A stretch of DNA of 64,000 nt from JACJYC01 sp964558465. Its GTDB lineage: Bacteria; Bacteroidota; Bacteroidia; Chitinophagales; Saprospiraceae. Of this stretch, positions 52,283 through 59,799 are shown piece by piece. Under the pieces are notes generated by a model. That model did no database searches and was not told where the DNA came from. It saw nothing but the letters and a program-made list of their open reading frames with translations. The position numbers and the translations under genes are program-made. The stretch is from positions 11,371-75,370 of the forward strand of contig CAZLEF010000030.1 in NCBI GenBank assembly GCA_964558465.1, written 5' to 3'. How positions within the stretch are numbered: the stretch's first letter is position 1; each line of letters starts with the position of its first letter.

Positions 52283-53035
52283 ATGAAATACCTCCCACTT
52301 CTCCCGCTTGCGTTCCTGGTATTGACCGCCGTTTATCCAGGCCCTGGCGTAGAAAAAAACTTTGCAAGGGTCAACAACCGGCTTTATATCCAGAAAACGG
52401 AAGTGAGCAACGGGGAATACCAGGATTTTCTGGACGACCTGAAGGCTGCCGGCAAAATGGATGAATTCCGCAAATACCGTTGCGATTCCAGCCAGTGGCG
52501 CCTCAAAACGCCCATTGATCCGGAAGGAGTTTGGGAAAAAAGATACCATGCCGATCGAAAATTTGCGGATTTTCCGGTGGTCAACATTACCTTGGAAGCG
52601 GCGCAGGCATACGGCGAATGGCTTACCCGGCAATACCTGAAAGAAGAAAAAAGGCCCTTTCCGAACGTGGTGATCCGCCTGCCTTCGGAAGCCGAATGGA
52701 AAATGATCGCACTGACGGCCCAGGCTTATGCGGTCAGTCCGGATGTTAAAGGAAAGAAACAGCGCAAAAAACGAGCCGTCGCTAATTTAAAAACCGGGGA
52801 TGCGCCGGTTGTTTCGGCAAAGGCGCCCGTTACCCTGGCAGTGGAAGGATCCCGGCCAAATAAACTCGGCCTGTACCATATGTTGGGAAATGTCAGTGAA
52901 ATGACCCGTTCCGGCAACCTGAAAGGCGGAAGCTGGGATAATACCCTGGAAGAATGCGCAATGAGCCGAAACCAGCCTTTTTTGGCGCCCGATCCAAGGG
53001 TCGGTTTCCGGTTGGTGATGGAAGTGGTAGAGTAA
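52283..53035 (+). CDS. FGE/SUMF1-fold exported protein, probably non-catalytic
   Basis: About 250 residues from the ATG at 52283; the open frame upstream only reads repeats. Signal peptide at the start (LLPLAFLVLTAVYPGPGV). The formylglycine-generating enzyme (SUMF1/EgtB/PvdO) fold is shown by YIQKTEVSNGEYQDFLDDL, PVVNITLEAAQAYGEWLTRQ, RLPSEAEWKMIALTA, LGLYHMLGNVSEMTRSG and KGGSWDN with a closing PRVGFRLVM. The paired catalytic cysteines of true FGEs are absent: only one Cys (LEECAMSRNQ) is in the right area. So it likely acts as a structural or binding module, as many Bacteroidota homologues (GldK/GldJ-like) do. Next gene 90 bp downstream. Confidence 0.85.
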   Translation: MKYLPLLPLAFLVLTAVYPGPGVEKNFARVNNRLYIQKTEVSNGEYQDFLDDLKAAGKMDEFRKYRCDSSQWRLKTPIDPEGVWEKRYHADRKFADFPVVNITLEAAQAYGEWLTRQYLKEEKRPFPNVVIRLPSEAEWKMIALTAQAYAVSPDVKGKKQRKKRAVANLKTGDAPVVSAKAPVTLAVEGSRPNKLGLYHMLGNVSEMTRSGNLKGGSWDNTLEECAMSRNQPFLAPDPRVGFRLVMEVVE

Positions 53036-53069
53036 ATGATCGTCTTATTTAAATTAAGTCTAAATAAAA

Positions 53070-53100
53070 TTGCCTGGAAACAGCATATTGTGTAAATTTG
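53070..53100 (+). promoter_or_regulatory. Promoter of the response-regulator gene
   Basis: TTG (53070-53072), 20 bp, TAAATTTG (53093-53100): a full consensus promoter. Transcription from near 53107 would make an ATG at 53108 almost leaderless, so the start at 53126 is preferred. Confidence 0.68.
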
Positions 53101-53125
53101 GGGCTGAATGGAGAAAACCGGTCTT

Positions 53126-53770
53126 ATGAAATATCCGATCACCGTTTTGATAGCCGACGAACATTACCTGGTACGGTTGGGGCTGCGGCATTTGCTGGGC
53201 AGCCAGCCGCAGATCGAAATATTGGGCGAAGCAAAAAATCAGGCCGAACTCTTTGGTCTGATGGAGGAGTTGCAACCCCAGGTTGTTTTGCTGGACTACA
53301 AACAGCCGGGCTGTTTTGATCAGACCACAATCCAGCAGATCAAACGCAAATTCCCGCAGACCCATATCATGGTCATCAGCGCCGATAACGAAAAAGAAAG
53401 TATTTTCCAGGTATTGGAATACGGGGTGAACAGTTTTCTGACCAAAACCTGCGAAGACCAGGAAATTATCGATGCCGTTGCGGCTTGCGCCAGGAGCGAG
53501 AAGTTTTTCTGCACCAAGATCCTGGATTATGTACTGGAACGGACCTTTTCACGGAATGAAGACAATTGCGCGCCCATGCCTTTGTCTCCCCGGGAAGTGG
53601 AGATCGTCCGGTTGGTGGCCAAAGGGCTGATCGCAAAGGAAATTGCCGGCGAATTGCACCTGAGTACCCATACTGTTTACACCCACCGCAAGAACATCAT
53701 GCGGAAACTCAAGATCAATTCCTCTCCGGAACTGGTATTGTACGCTGTGCAAAATGGCATTTTGGCCTAG
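53126..53770 (+). CDS. NarL/FixJ-type response regulator (orphan)
   Basis: A 214-residue two-domain regulator. The receiver is complete: acidic pair D11-E12 (LIADEHYLVRLGL), phosphoacceptor D57 (VVLLDYKQPG), S85 (VISADN) and K107 (FLTKT). The C-terminal LuxR/NarL-type HTH spans about 150-200 (LSPREVEIVRLVAKGL, AKEIAGELHLSTHTVYTHRK). It should be phosphorylated by a sensor kinase, but none lies in the window. Possible targets are the direct repeats at 53834-53882 immediately downstream. Start chosen from the promoter position. Confidence 0.92.
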   Translation: MKYPITVLIADEHYLVRLGLRHLLGSQPQIEILGEAKNQAELFGLMEELQPQVVLLDYKQPGCFDQTTIQQIKRKFPQTHIMVISADNEKESIFQVLEYGVNSFLTKTCEDQEIIDAVAACARSEKFFCTKILDYVLERTFSRNEDNCAPMPLSPREVEIVRLVAKGLIAKEIAGELHLSTHTVYTHRKNIMRKLKINSSPELVLYAVQNGILA

Positions 53771-53791
53771 TGACCTTTCAAAAATTTTCCT

Positions 53792-53882
53792 TATATTTGG
53801 AATGATTCCGCTCCGGAAAGGGCCCTTGCTCTTTTAAGCGTTTTTTAATCGTTTTTCTGAAAGATTAAGCGCTTTTTAATTG
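53792..53882 (+). promoter_or_regulatory. -7 box and two 18-bp direct repeats
   Basis: TATATTTG (53792-53799) lies 22 bp after the response-regulator stop. Two 18-bp direct repeats, TTAAGCGTTTTTTAATCG (53834-53851) and TTAAGCGCTTTTTAATTG (53865-53882), differ at two positions and are 31 bp apart, about three helical turns. They look like a tandem regulator site before the gene at 54056. The rest of 53771-54055 shows no gene. Confidence 0.5.
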
Positions 53883-54055
53883 CAGATTAACCAACCTTTA
53901 ATTTTTGATCCCCCATTTTTGTTCCGGTTCTTGAAGCAAAGCAATTTGCAGATTATGAGAAAATCAATCCTTTAATATTTTAACCCCGCACGCTTGATTC
54001 GCCGGGAAACACAAGAACCCCTGACGGAAAAAGCGGAGCCCAAAATTCCAATCTT

Positions 54056-54502
54056 ATGTTGACGATTGAAAATGTGATCAATCAAGCCAAGTTCTCCATC
54101 AGCGGCAATGTACACCTTCATGAAGGCGCCGCCAAACCCGATCCGTTTACCCAGGCATCGCCGGTAAACATCATCCAGGTCGACCAGGCCTTGTTCGTAC
54201 ATTTCGTATGGACCCAGAGCGGCATCCTTTCCAAATTGCTGAACACCTCCTGCAAATGGGAATGCCGTGTGTACCTCGAAGAAATGGGGAAACAGGAAAC
54301 CGACAATCCGGCGCCGACTTACGTGAATTTTGTCGCAATTGACGGCAATACCTACAGCGCCTATGTAACCGTTCCTGCCGGCAGCCTTCGGGAAGGCGCC
54401 TACAAGGTGGTTGCTACCCTGCAATTGAACGGCCCGACCGGTAAGCCCACGCCAATCGCCGCTTATGAAGAAGTTGGCATTCTTCAGGTTTACGAAGATT
54501 AA
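54056..54502 (+). CDS. Uncharacterised 148-residue protein
   Basis: A soluble protein without signal peptide or membrane segment. It has alternating strands (SPVNIIQVDQALFVHFVWTQ, CKWECRVYLEEMGKQE, YSAYVTVPAGSLREGAYKVV) and probably forms a beta-sandwich. I do not recognise a family. The DUF1508-containing gene starts 85 bp downstream, with a GC-rich hairpin between (54510-54556), and both seem to belong to one locus. Its C-terminal strand pattern (REGAYKVVATLQLNGPTGKP) resembles the end of the downstream protein (PGMYRLTAILQDAENLNGMP), which suggests a shared domain. Confidence 0.75.
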   Translation: MLTIENVINQAKFSISGNVHLHEGAAKPDPFTQASPVNIIQVDQALFVHFVWTQSGILSKLLNTSCKWECRVYLEEMGKQETDNPAPTYVNFVAIDGNTYSAYVTVPAGSLREGAYKVVATLQLNGPTGKPTPIAAYEEVGILQVYED

Positions 54503-54587
54503 TACCATTGCCCCTTAGGGCGCAGCATGGAGGGGGCTACGCATGGCGTTGCCCCCTTTGTTGTTTCACCAAAAAACCAGAAATATT

Positions 54588-55523
54588 ATGATACCCCAAT
54601 CTATAACAGCGGCTATTGCCCGGGAAAACCCAACGGCAAAACCCGGCTTTTACTGCTTCAAAGGGAAAGATAAACAGTTCTTCTTTTATTTCATGGGCAA
54701 AAACCGGGAGATCCTGCTGCACAGCAAGGCCTACGCCTCTGCCAAAAGCGCGCAATCGGCTTTCGGGCGGATTCAGCTCCAACCGCTGAAACTCCATTTC
54801 TTGGAAGAAACGGGTAATTTCAGCTTTTCTCTGCTCGACGGCAACCAGAAAACGCTTGCCTCAGGCCCCGGATTTAAAAGTGCAGCCGAACGCGACCAGG
54901 CCGCGGCCAGGTTGGAAAGTCAATGGCTTGCGCCGGGTAAAGCGACGCCAAAAGAGGAAAAAACCGTTCTCCCGGTTGGAACCTCCGTACCTGCCCCCGT
55001 CGCCAACCGCCACAGTTTCAGACTGGATTTTTACAAAGGCGACAAAGACCACCCCGTGAGGGGCAGGATCGAATACCTGCTGACCCAGGAAAAGGTCAGC
55101 TTTGACGGCATTCATTCGGAGGCGATCGAGAAATTTATCCGTGGAAAACTCCGTTTCGGCCATCACGAAGCAATTGCAGCGCCTGCTGCCGACGGGCTGG
55201 AATTGCAACTTTTGCAGGCTGGAACGCCGGTAGAGAAGGAACTTTTGCCGGCCGGGCAAAATTTTGAAGTGAACATCAGGGGGATTGGCAAAACGATGAA
55301 TGCTCTGGAGGCTTTTATTCACGCCAAATCGCTCGCATCGGGCCAGAACAGACTCATCGGGCGGCAGACCTACAAACCCGCCGCAGGGAATACGCTGACC
55401 GTCAACGTTCTGACCAATGGCCTCGATCCCGGCATGTACAGGCTGACCGCTATTCTGCAGGACGCCGAAAATTTGAACGGGATGCCCCTGATGGAGGGCA
55501 ACCGATTAATGCAACTGGTTTAA
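54588..55523 (+). CDS. DUF1508 (YegP-like) protein with C-terminal domain shared with upstream gene
   Basis: About 311 residues from the ATG at 54588; the bases before it form a hairpin. The N-terminal part holds two YegP-like DUF1508 units (KPGFYCFKGKDKQFFFYFMG, REILLHSKAYASAKSAQSAF, and a weaker second one, GNFSFSLLDGNQKTLASGPG). After a Pro/Lys-rich linker (about 125-145) comes a C-terminal domain that ends in PGMYRLTAILQDAENLNGMP, similar to the end of the 54056 protein. No signal peptide. Function unknown; the shared C-terminal domain suggests that the two proteins act together. Its end overlaps the converging gene at 55520 by 4 bp. Confidence 0.75.
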   Translation: MIPQSITAAIARENPTAKPGFYCFKGKDKQFFFYFMGKNREILLHSKAYASAKSAQSAFGRIQLQPLKLHFLEETGNFSFSLLDGNQKTLASGPGFKSAAERDQAAARLESQWLAPGKATPKEEKTVLPVGTSVPAPVANRHSFRLDFYKGDKDHPVRGRIEYLLTQEKVSFDGIHSEAIEKFIRGKLRFGHHEAIAAPAADGLELQLLQAGTPVEKELLPAGQNFEVNIRGIGKTMNALEAFIHAKSLASGQNRLIGRQTYKPAAGNTLTVNVLTNGLDPGMYRLTAILQDAENLNGMPLMEGNRLMQLV

Positions 55524-55753
55524 CTCAGGGAGGAAAAGACCTCCGCTTCATCCCATACCACAGGATTGTGGACGCCGGTGTGAAGCGCCGTCTGGTCTCC
55601 GGGTTCAACCAACTGCATCTGGCCGGAAGGCCAATGGGTTTTGCGCAACTGGCCGCATTCAGGGCAGCTGAAGATAATCCATTCGCCTTCCTGCCAACTT
55701 TGTGTTACATGGCGCTTGCCGGTGTTCGATAGTGATGCTTTCAGGTTTGACAT
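55520..55753 (-). CDS. Small zinc-ribbon-like protein
   Basis: A 77-residue protein with one zinc-ribbon knuckle, FSCPECGQLRKTHWPSGQ, followed by an acidic tail. Only one CxxC pair is present, so it may bind zinc as a dimer or not at all. Converges with the DUF1508 gene (4-bp overlap). No family recognised. It is plausible because of the clean start and composition, but it is short. Confidence 0.5.
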   Translation of the reverse strand: MSNLKASLSNTGKRHVTQSWQEGEWIIFSCPECGQLRKTHWPSGQMQLVEPGDQTALHTGVHNPVVWDEAEVFSSLS

Positions 55754-55797
55754 AACGTTATATCGTTTTCTGCACTGGAAAAACCCTTAATGTTGCG

Positions 55798-55825
55798 AAT
55801 GTCGGGAATTATCCCGGCATTTTTT
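55798..55825 (+). terminator. Intrinsic terminator upstream of the SARP gene
   Basis: AATGTCGGGA (55798-55807), loop ATTA, TCCCGGCATT (55812-55821), one G-T pair, then TTTTTT. In the plus direction it would close the transcript of the DUF1508 gene. Its T-tract runs into the -33 TTTG of the next promoter. Confidence 0.68.
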
Positions 55826-55855
55826 GTGTCCCGGATGGTTTTTCTACTATATTTG
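55823..55855 (+). promoter_or_regulatory. Promoter of the SARP-type regulator
   Basis: TTTG (55823-55826), 21 bp, TATATTTG (55848-55855). The leader to the ATG at 56101 is about 240 nt and contains a possible 35-codon ORF at 55921-56028 (MKPSIQIHRTQAS...), which may be a leader peptide or chance. Confidence 0.6.
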
Positions 55856-56100
55856 TAACACTAAACCGAAAACGGCATTAATAGTCAATGAATGTTGTTT
55901 CACCCCAAAATCCAAAAACCATGAAACCTTCTATTCAAATTCACCGCACTCAGGCCTCGGCCTGTTCTTTTTCTTTCCTTTTTGTTCCATCCGCAGACTT
56001 GATCCGGCATTTGCCCTTATGGCTTTGACAAGTGTCTTTTGACACCGGCCTCTGGCCTTTGACAGGAAAATGATAGATTGTTACAGTTGCGGATAAAAGA

Positions 56101-57351
56101 ATGAAAACCCCTGATAAAAACCTGGTATTAATCAGTTTTGATCCCTCTCTGGCCCATGTCGTGCAACAGGCCGTGGAAGGAGAATTTTCTGTTTTTTCCT
56201 GTGACGAATTGTCCGGAAAAAAGATCGGAGCTTTTGAACCCCATGCCGTTTTCATCTGCCCCAACGGCAATATTAAAACCAACCTGGAAGATATAAAAGA
56301 TCTCGTCAACAATCTGGAAGGAGTGCCCGTATTGATGATGTCGGCCAACGCCGATGCGGATGACGTCGTAAAAGCCTTCAGGTATGGCGTCAAGGATTTT
56401 TTTCTTTGGCCCGAACCTGTGGAGAATATCCGTTCAAGCCTTTTGAGGTTTACCCATTCCAGGCGGGCGGGGTTGAGGAACTGGGCAGGCCGGATCATGA
56501 ACAGATTGTTCCAAACTGAGCGAAAACCAGGATCTGTTCCGGTATCCCGGCAGTTCGTTTCTTCTATTACGGAATCTTCCGGGGCCGGATATGACCTCTG
56601 CATCCGGATGTTTGGCGGGTTCTCCATAGAAACGCGCGTCGGTCGCCTGCCTTGTCTGAACGGTCTGCAATCCCCTTCCCTGCTGGCTTATTTGATCTGC
56701 CACCGCAACAAACCTGTAAGAAGAGAGGTCCTGCTGAATGAATTCTGGCCCGACCGAAACCAGGAATCCGGCCGGAATTCGCTGAATGTAGCCCTGCACA
56801 CGATCCGGACTTACCTGCGGGAAAATACTGCCTTTGACGACCTGATCCTTTACCAGAACCGCGCTTACAGCCTGAAACCCGGCCTGGTGATCCGCACGGA
56901 TATCGAGGCTTTCACCGAACTATGGGAAGCCGGTCGCCAACAAGAAGCTTCAGGTAAAAAGGAACAGGCCGTTAAAACCTTCGAAGCGGCCCTCGCCTTG
57001 TACAGGGGCGATTTCCTGGAGGGTTTTCAAAGCGAAGGGTGGGCCGGGTACACCCGGGATATGCTTTCAGAATATTATCTCCGGATCCTGGACAAACTGG
57101 CTGCTCATTACCTGGGCTGCAAACAATACGACAAGGCCCTCGACCTGGGGCAGCAACTCCTGCTGAAAGACCCGCGCGAAGAAGGTATCCACCGCCTGCT
57201 GATGAAATGTTTTATCAGCCTGAAACAACCCGAAAAGGCCCTGAAACAATACGAAAAGTGCCGGGAGATGCTCCAGCGGGAATGGGAGGCCCAGCCTTCT
57301 GAGGAGACGCAGGTGTTGTATGAGGCGGTAACGCGCAGCCGCCGCCTGTAG
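56101..57351 (+). CDS. SARP/BTAD-type transcriptional regulator with degenerate receiver
   Basis: A 416-residue regulator. The N-terminal about 115 residues have the fold of a receiver (PVLMMSANADADDVVKAFRY, GVKDFFLWPEP), but the phosphoacceptor aspartate (HAVFICPNGN) and the conserved lysine are missing, so it is probably not phosphorylated. An OmpR-like Trans_reg_C winged helix follows (about 165-245: IRMFGGFSIETRVGRLPCLN, LLAYLICHRNKPVRREVLLN, EFWPDRNQESGRNSLNVALH). The rest is a bacterial transcriptional activation domain of TPR helices (about 255-400; ALYRGDFLEGFQSEG, YDKALDLGQQLLLKDPREEG). Such proteins activate nearby or remote operons; the signal here may be a ligand rather than phosphate. 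Confidence 0.9.
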   Translation: MKTPDKNLVLISFDPSLAHVVQQAVEGEFSVFSCDELSGKKIGAFEPHAVFICPNGNIKTNLEDIKDLVNNLEGVPVLMMSANADADDVVKAFRYGVKDFFLWPEPVENIRSSLLRFTHSRRAGLRNWAGRIMNRLFQTERKPGSVPVSRQFVSSITESSGAGYDLCIRMFGGFSIETRVGRLPCLNGLQSPSLLAYLICHRNKPVRREVLLNEFWPDRNQESGRNSLNVALHTIRTYLRENTAFDDLILYQNRAYSLKPGLVIRTDIEAFTELWEAGRQQEASGKKEQAVKTFEAALALYRGDFLEGFQSEGWAGYTRDMLSEYYLRILDKLAAHYLGCKQYDKALDLGQQLLLKDPREEGIHRLLMKCFISLKQPEKALKQYEKCREMLQREWEAQPSEETQVLYEAVTRSRRL

Positions 57352-57389
57352 TAGGGATGACCCTTGTGATCACCCAATCGAACTAATTT

Positions 57390-57421
57390 GTTGATGCGTT
57401 GATGCGTTGATTTGTTGATTC
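57390..57421. repeat. Octamer array GTTGATNN
   Basis: Four units: GTTGATGC, GTTGATGC, GTTGATTT, GTTGATTC. Same word family as the arrays at 37369 and 45876. A degenerate CCACGCC palindrome (57424) follows directly. Confidence 0.85.
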
Positions 57422-57463
57422 GACCACGCCGCGGCGTAGCGTTCCAATCCAACCAATTTTACC

Positions 57464-58246
57464 CTATCCCCTCTTTTCCTGCATAAAAAGGTCCGTCTCC
57501 GCCGTCTTCAGATCCAGTTCTTTGATCCAGACATTCCGATACAGGACGTTATGGCCTTCGGCTTGTAGCTTCAATCCCCCCGGCGTATCCGTGATGCCCT
57601 TGCCGCCATCGTTACCGCCGTCGATGCCCGAATTGGGGCCGCCCCAGACCTGGTTGATCGATTGGTTGGTATGCACTTTCACGCCGTTGAAATACATAGA
57701 AACCATGGCTTTTTCCGTCCGCTTGCCGTTTTCAAACCGCGCTGCCCTGAAAATGATATCGTATGCGTTCCATTTACCTACCCCGTTGTAAGGATAGTAA
57801 GGGGATGCTTTTTCATTGATCACGGCCGCCATGCCATGCGCCGTCGAATCGCCGTCGAGCACCTGGATCTCATAACGGTTCTGCAGGTAAACGCCGCTGT
57901 TACCGCCGGGTTCGGCGATCAGGAATTCGACATGCAGCCTGAAATCGCGAAACGCTTTTTTGGTCACAATGTCCGCAGCGCCGTATTTGCCCCCCGCTCC
58001 GGCGGGGTCGTTGCTGCTCACGGCCTTGCCTTTGCCTGCCGGGTTGTCGACCACCGGCCATTTGACCGGCAATGCAGCGGAAAACCGGGGTCCTTCCCAA
58101 TAGGTCCAGTTTTTATGCAGCGATTTGCCTTTGCCGTTGAGGTAAACTTTGGCGCCTTTGGGCGCTTTTGCACCTACGCCGATCTGGGCGTCGAGGGTGG
58201 CGCTGAAGGCTAAAAAACAGATGAGAAAGAGGCTGGTTTGTCGCAT
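57464..58246 (-). CDS. DUF1080 / 3-keto-disaccharide hydrolase family protein
   Basis: About 260 residues from the ATG at 58246. A start at 58297 would overlap the -7 box at 58295-58302 and is rejected. The signal peptide is TSLFLICFLAFSATLDAQ. The concanavalin-like DUF1080 fold is shown by DFRLHVEFLIAEPGGNSGVY, LQNRYEIQVLDG, WNAYDIIFRAARFENGKRTE and GGLKLQAEGHNVLYRNVWIK. Members cleave 3-keto-disaccharides or bind glycans in the periplasm. There is no C-terminal T9SS tail. It lies 135 bp beyond the TPR gene stop and is a separate unit. Confidence 0.9.
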   Translation of the reverse strand: MRQTSLFLICFLAFSATLDAQIGVGAKAPKGAKVYLNGKGKSLHKNWTYWEGPRFSAALPVKWPVVDNPAGKGKAVSSNDPAGAGGKYGAADIVTKKAFRDFRLHVEFLIAEPGGNSGVYLQNRYEIQVLDGDSTAHGMAAVINEKASPYYPYNGVGKWNAYDIIFRAARFENGKRTEKAMVSMYFNGVKVHTNQSINQVWGGPNSGIDGGNDGGKGITDTPGGLKLQAEGHNVLYRNVWIKELDLKTAETDLFMQEKRG

Positions 58247-58294
58247 TTTAAAATGGCATTTTAGTGATGAACCCATGGATGGGACGAAAACGCT

Positions 58295-58302
58295 CAAATT
58301 TA
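58295..58302 (-). promoter_or_regulatory. -7 element of the DUF1080 gene
   Basis: TAAATTTG on the reverse strand; a leader of about 45 nt to the ATG at 58246. The -33 box is poor. Confidence 0.5.
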
Positions 58303-58342
58303 AAAAAATTGCGACAAACAGGAACTAAAAAACGATCCGTCA

Positions 58343-58375
58343 AGGTGTCGGACACCTCCGAGGTGTCCGACACCT
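58343..58375. repeat. Double palindrome AGGTGTCGGACACCT
   Basis: AGGTGTCGGACACCT (58343-58357), CCG, AGGTGTCCGACACCT (58361-58375). Each arm is itself a palindrome, and the two arms are complementary to each other in a 15-bp stem. It belongs with the elements at 1830 and 1909 and lies 6 bp after the TPR gene stop on the reverse strand. Confidence 0.85.
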
Positions 58376-58380
58376 ATCGG

Positions 58381-59601
58381 TCACAAACCAGCCAACTGGC
58401 CCCTCAACTCCAGCAATTCCGGATGTTGGGAATTGGTCCTGCCGGCCACCTTCAAATGTTCACTGGCAGCCTGTACATCCCCTGTTTTCAGGAGGATACC
58501 CGCCAGGATGCGGTTGACGTCGATATTATCCGGGCGTTTTTCCCATTCTTTTTTGGCGTATTCGAGGGCTTTCTGCGGGTTTTTGGCCATACCGGCGTAC
58601 AACTGAGCATATTCCAGGTTCATATTGTGGCCGCTTTTGACGTCGTCTTCCAGCATTTCCCAGATGGCGGCCATGGTTTTTTCAAATTCCGCGGTCCGGC
58701 CGGTCGCCTGGTATATTTCGGCCAGACTTTCATAAAACCCGACTTCCGGGATGGCCGCGCAGGCCGTTTTAAGCAATTGTTCCGCCTCGGTATATTGGCC
58801 TTGTTTGATCTTCAGGTCGGCAAGGGCCGCCTGCGCAAAAGGGTAACCCGGCCTTTCTTCCAATGCGATCAGGTAATGCATTTCTGCTGTTTGAGGATCG
58901 CCGTACTGCTCATACAAATGGCCCAGTGTCAGACGGGTCCAGGCGCTTTGTTCGTATCCGGGAAAACCGGCTTCCACAGCCATCTCCATCGCCTCAATGG
59001 CGCCCTTGACGTCGCCGTGGATCTCCCGCAAATAAGAGACCCGGGAATAGGACCGAAGGTCGGGCCGGGTAGCCGCCATTTTGTCGGCCATTTTCACAGC
59101 TTCTTCGTAGGCGCCGAGTTCTACGTTGGCGTCGGTGAGAATGCCGTAGACCCAGGCGTTGTAGGGATTGAGTTCCATTGCTTTTTTGCCGGTTTCCAGT
59201 GCATCGGCAAATTCGTGTTGCGACAACTGGATGCCGGCCTTGAGCACCAATGCCCGGAATAAAATATCCTTATCCTGGGGTTGGGTTGTCAAAATTTCAT
59301 CGGTCAGCTTTAATGCGGCCGGGTAATAATGCCCGTGTTCGCCGCTGATACGGGCCTCGTTGACAAACAACTCGGCGAGGTCAAGACGGGGTTCCAGTGC
59401 GTCGGGGTTGTCGGTCAGGGCTTTGCGGGCTTCACCGTACTTGTTTTGTACGAGCTCCCATTCTTTGCCGTTGTAAATGGCTTCATTTCTTTGGAGTAGC
59501 TTCGGGATTTTATACTCCCCGGACACTTCCTGCGGGTCTGGCTGCCGGCAGGCCGAAATGAAAAGGATCAGTATGCTGAAAAGGCAGGTTGTTGTGCGCA
59601 T
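58381..59601 (-). CDS. TPR lipoprotein
   Basis: A 406-residue protein with lipobox FISAC (Cys18) and many tetratricopeptide repeats (LEPRLDLAELFVNEARISGE, FADALETGKKAMELNPYNAW, SAWTRLTLGHLYEQYGDPQT, YFAQAALADLKIKQGQYTEA-like units). It should be anchored at a membrane in the periplasm. It follows the two DUF4331 genes in the same direction (about 200 bp after the second one), a combination that suggests a joint role, perhaps as a scaffold or as a sensor of protein-protein contacts. No catalytic domain. Confidence 0.87.
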   Translation of the reverse strand: MRTTTCLFSILILFISACRQPDPQEVSGEYKIPKLLQRNEAIYNGKEWELVQNKYGEARKALTDNPDALEPRLDLAELFVNEARISGEHGHYYPAALKLTDEILTTQPQDKDILFRALVLKAGIQLSQHEFADALETGKKAMELNPYNAWVYGILTDANVELGAYEEAVKMADKMAATRPDLRSYSRVSYLREIHGDVKGAIEAMEMAVEAGFPGYEQSAWTRLTLGHLYEQYGDPQTAEMHYLIALEERPGYPFAQAALADLKIKQGQYTEAEQLLKTACAAIPEVGFYESLAEIYQATGRTAEFEKTMAAIWEMLEDDVKSGHNMNLEYAQLYAGMAKNPQKALEYAKKEWEKRPDNIDVNRILAGILLKTGDVQAASEHLKVAGRTNSQHPELLELRGQLAGL

Positions 59602-59663
59602 GGCTTTTTAACTTATTTTTTGGGTGATAAAATGAGTTTTGATATGCTAATGCATGATGAATC

Positions 59664-59738
59664 GAGGAACTGAGGAACTGAGGAACTGAAGATGCGATAG
59701 GTAGCCCATCGCCTCCTCGCCTCCTCGATTCCTCAATT
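59664..59738. repeat. Octamer array GAGGAACT with inverted partner
   Basis: Three copies of GAGGAACT (59664-59687) and then a rough complement, CCTCCTCGCCTCCTCGATTC (59712-59731) with CTCAATT. It fills the spacer between the DUF4331 and TPR genes and can form a hairpin. Confidence 0.78.
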
Positions 59739-59799
59739 AAAATGAGGCAGAAAGGCTTGGGAAACCGAAGCTTCCCAAGCGCCATCGTAGTGAAAGTGA

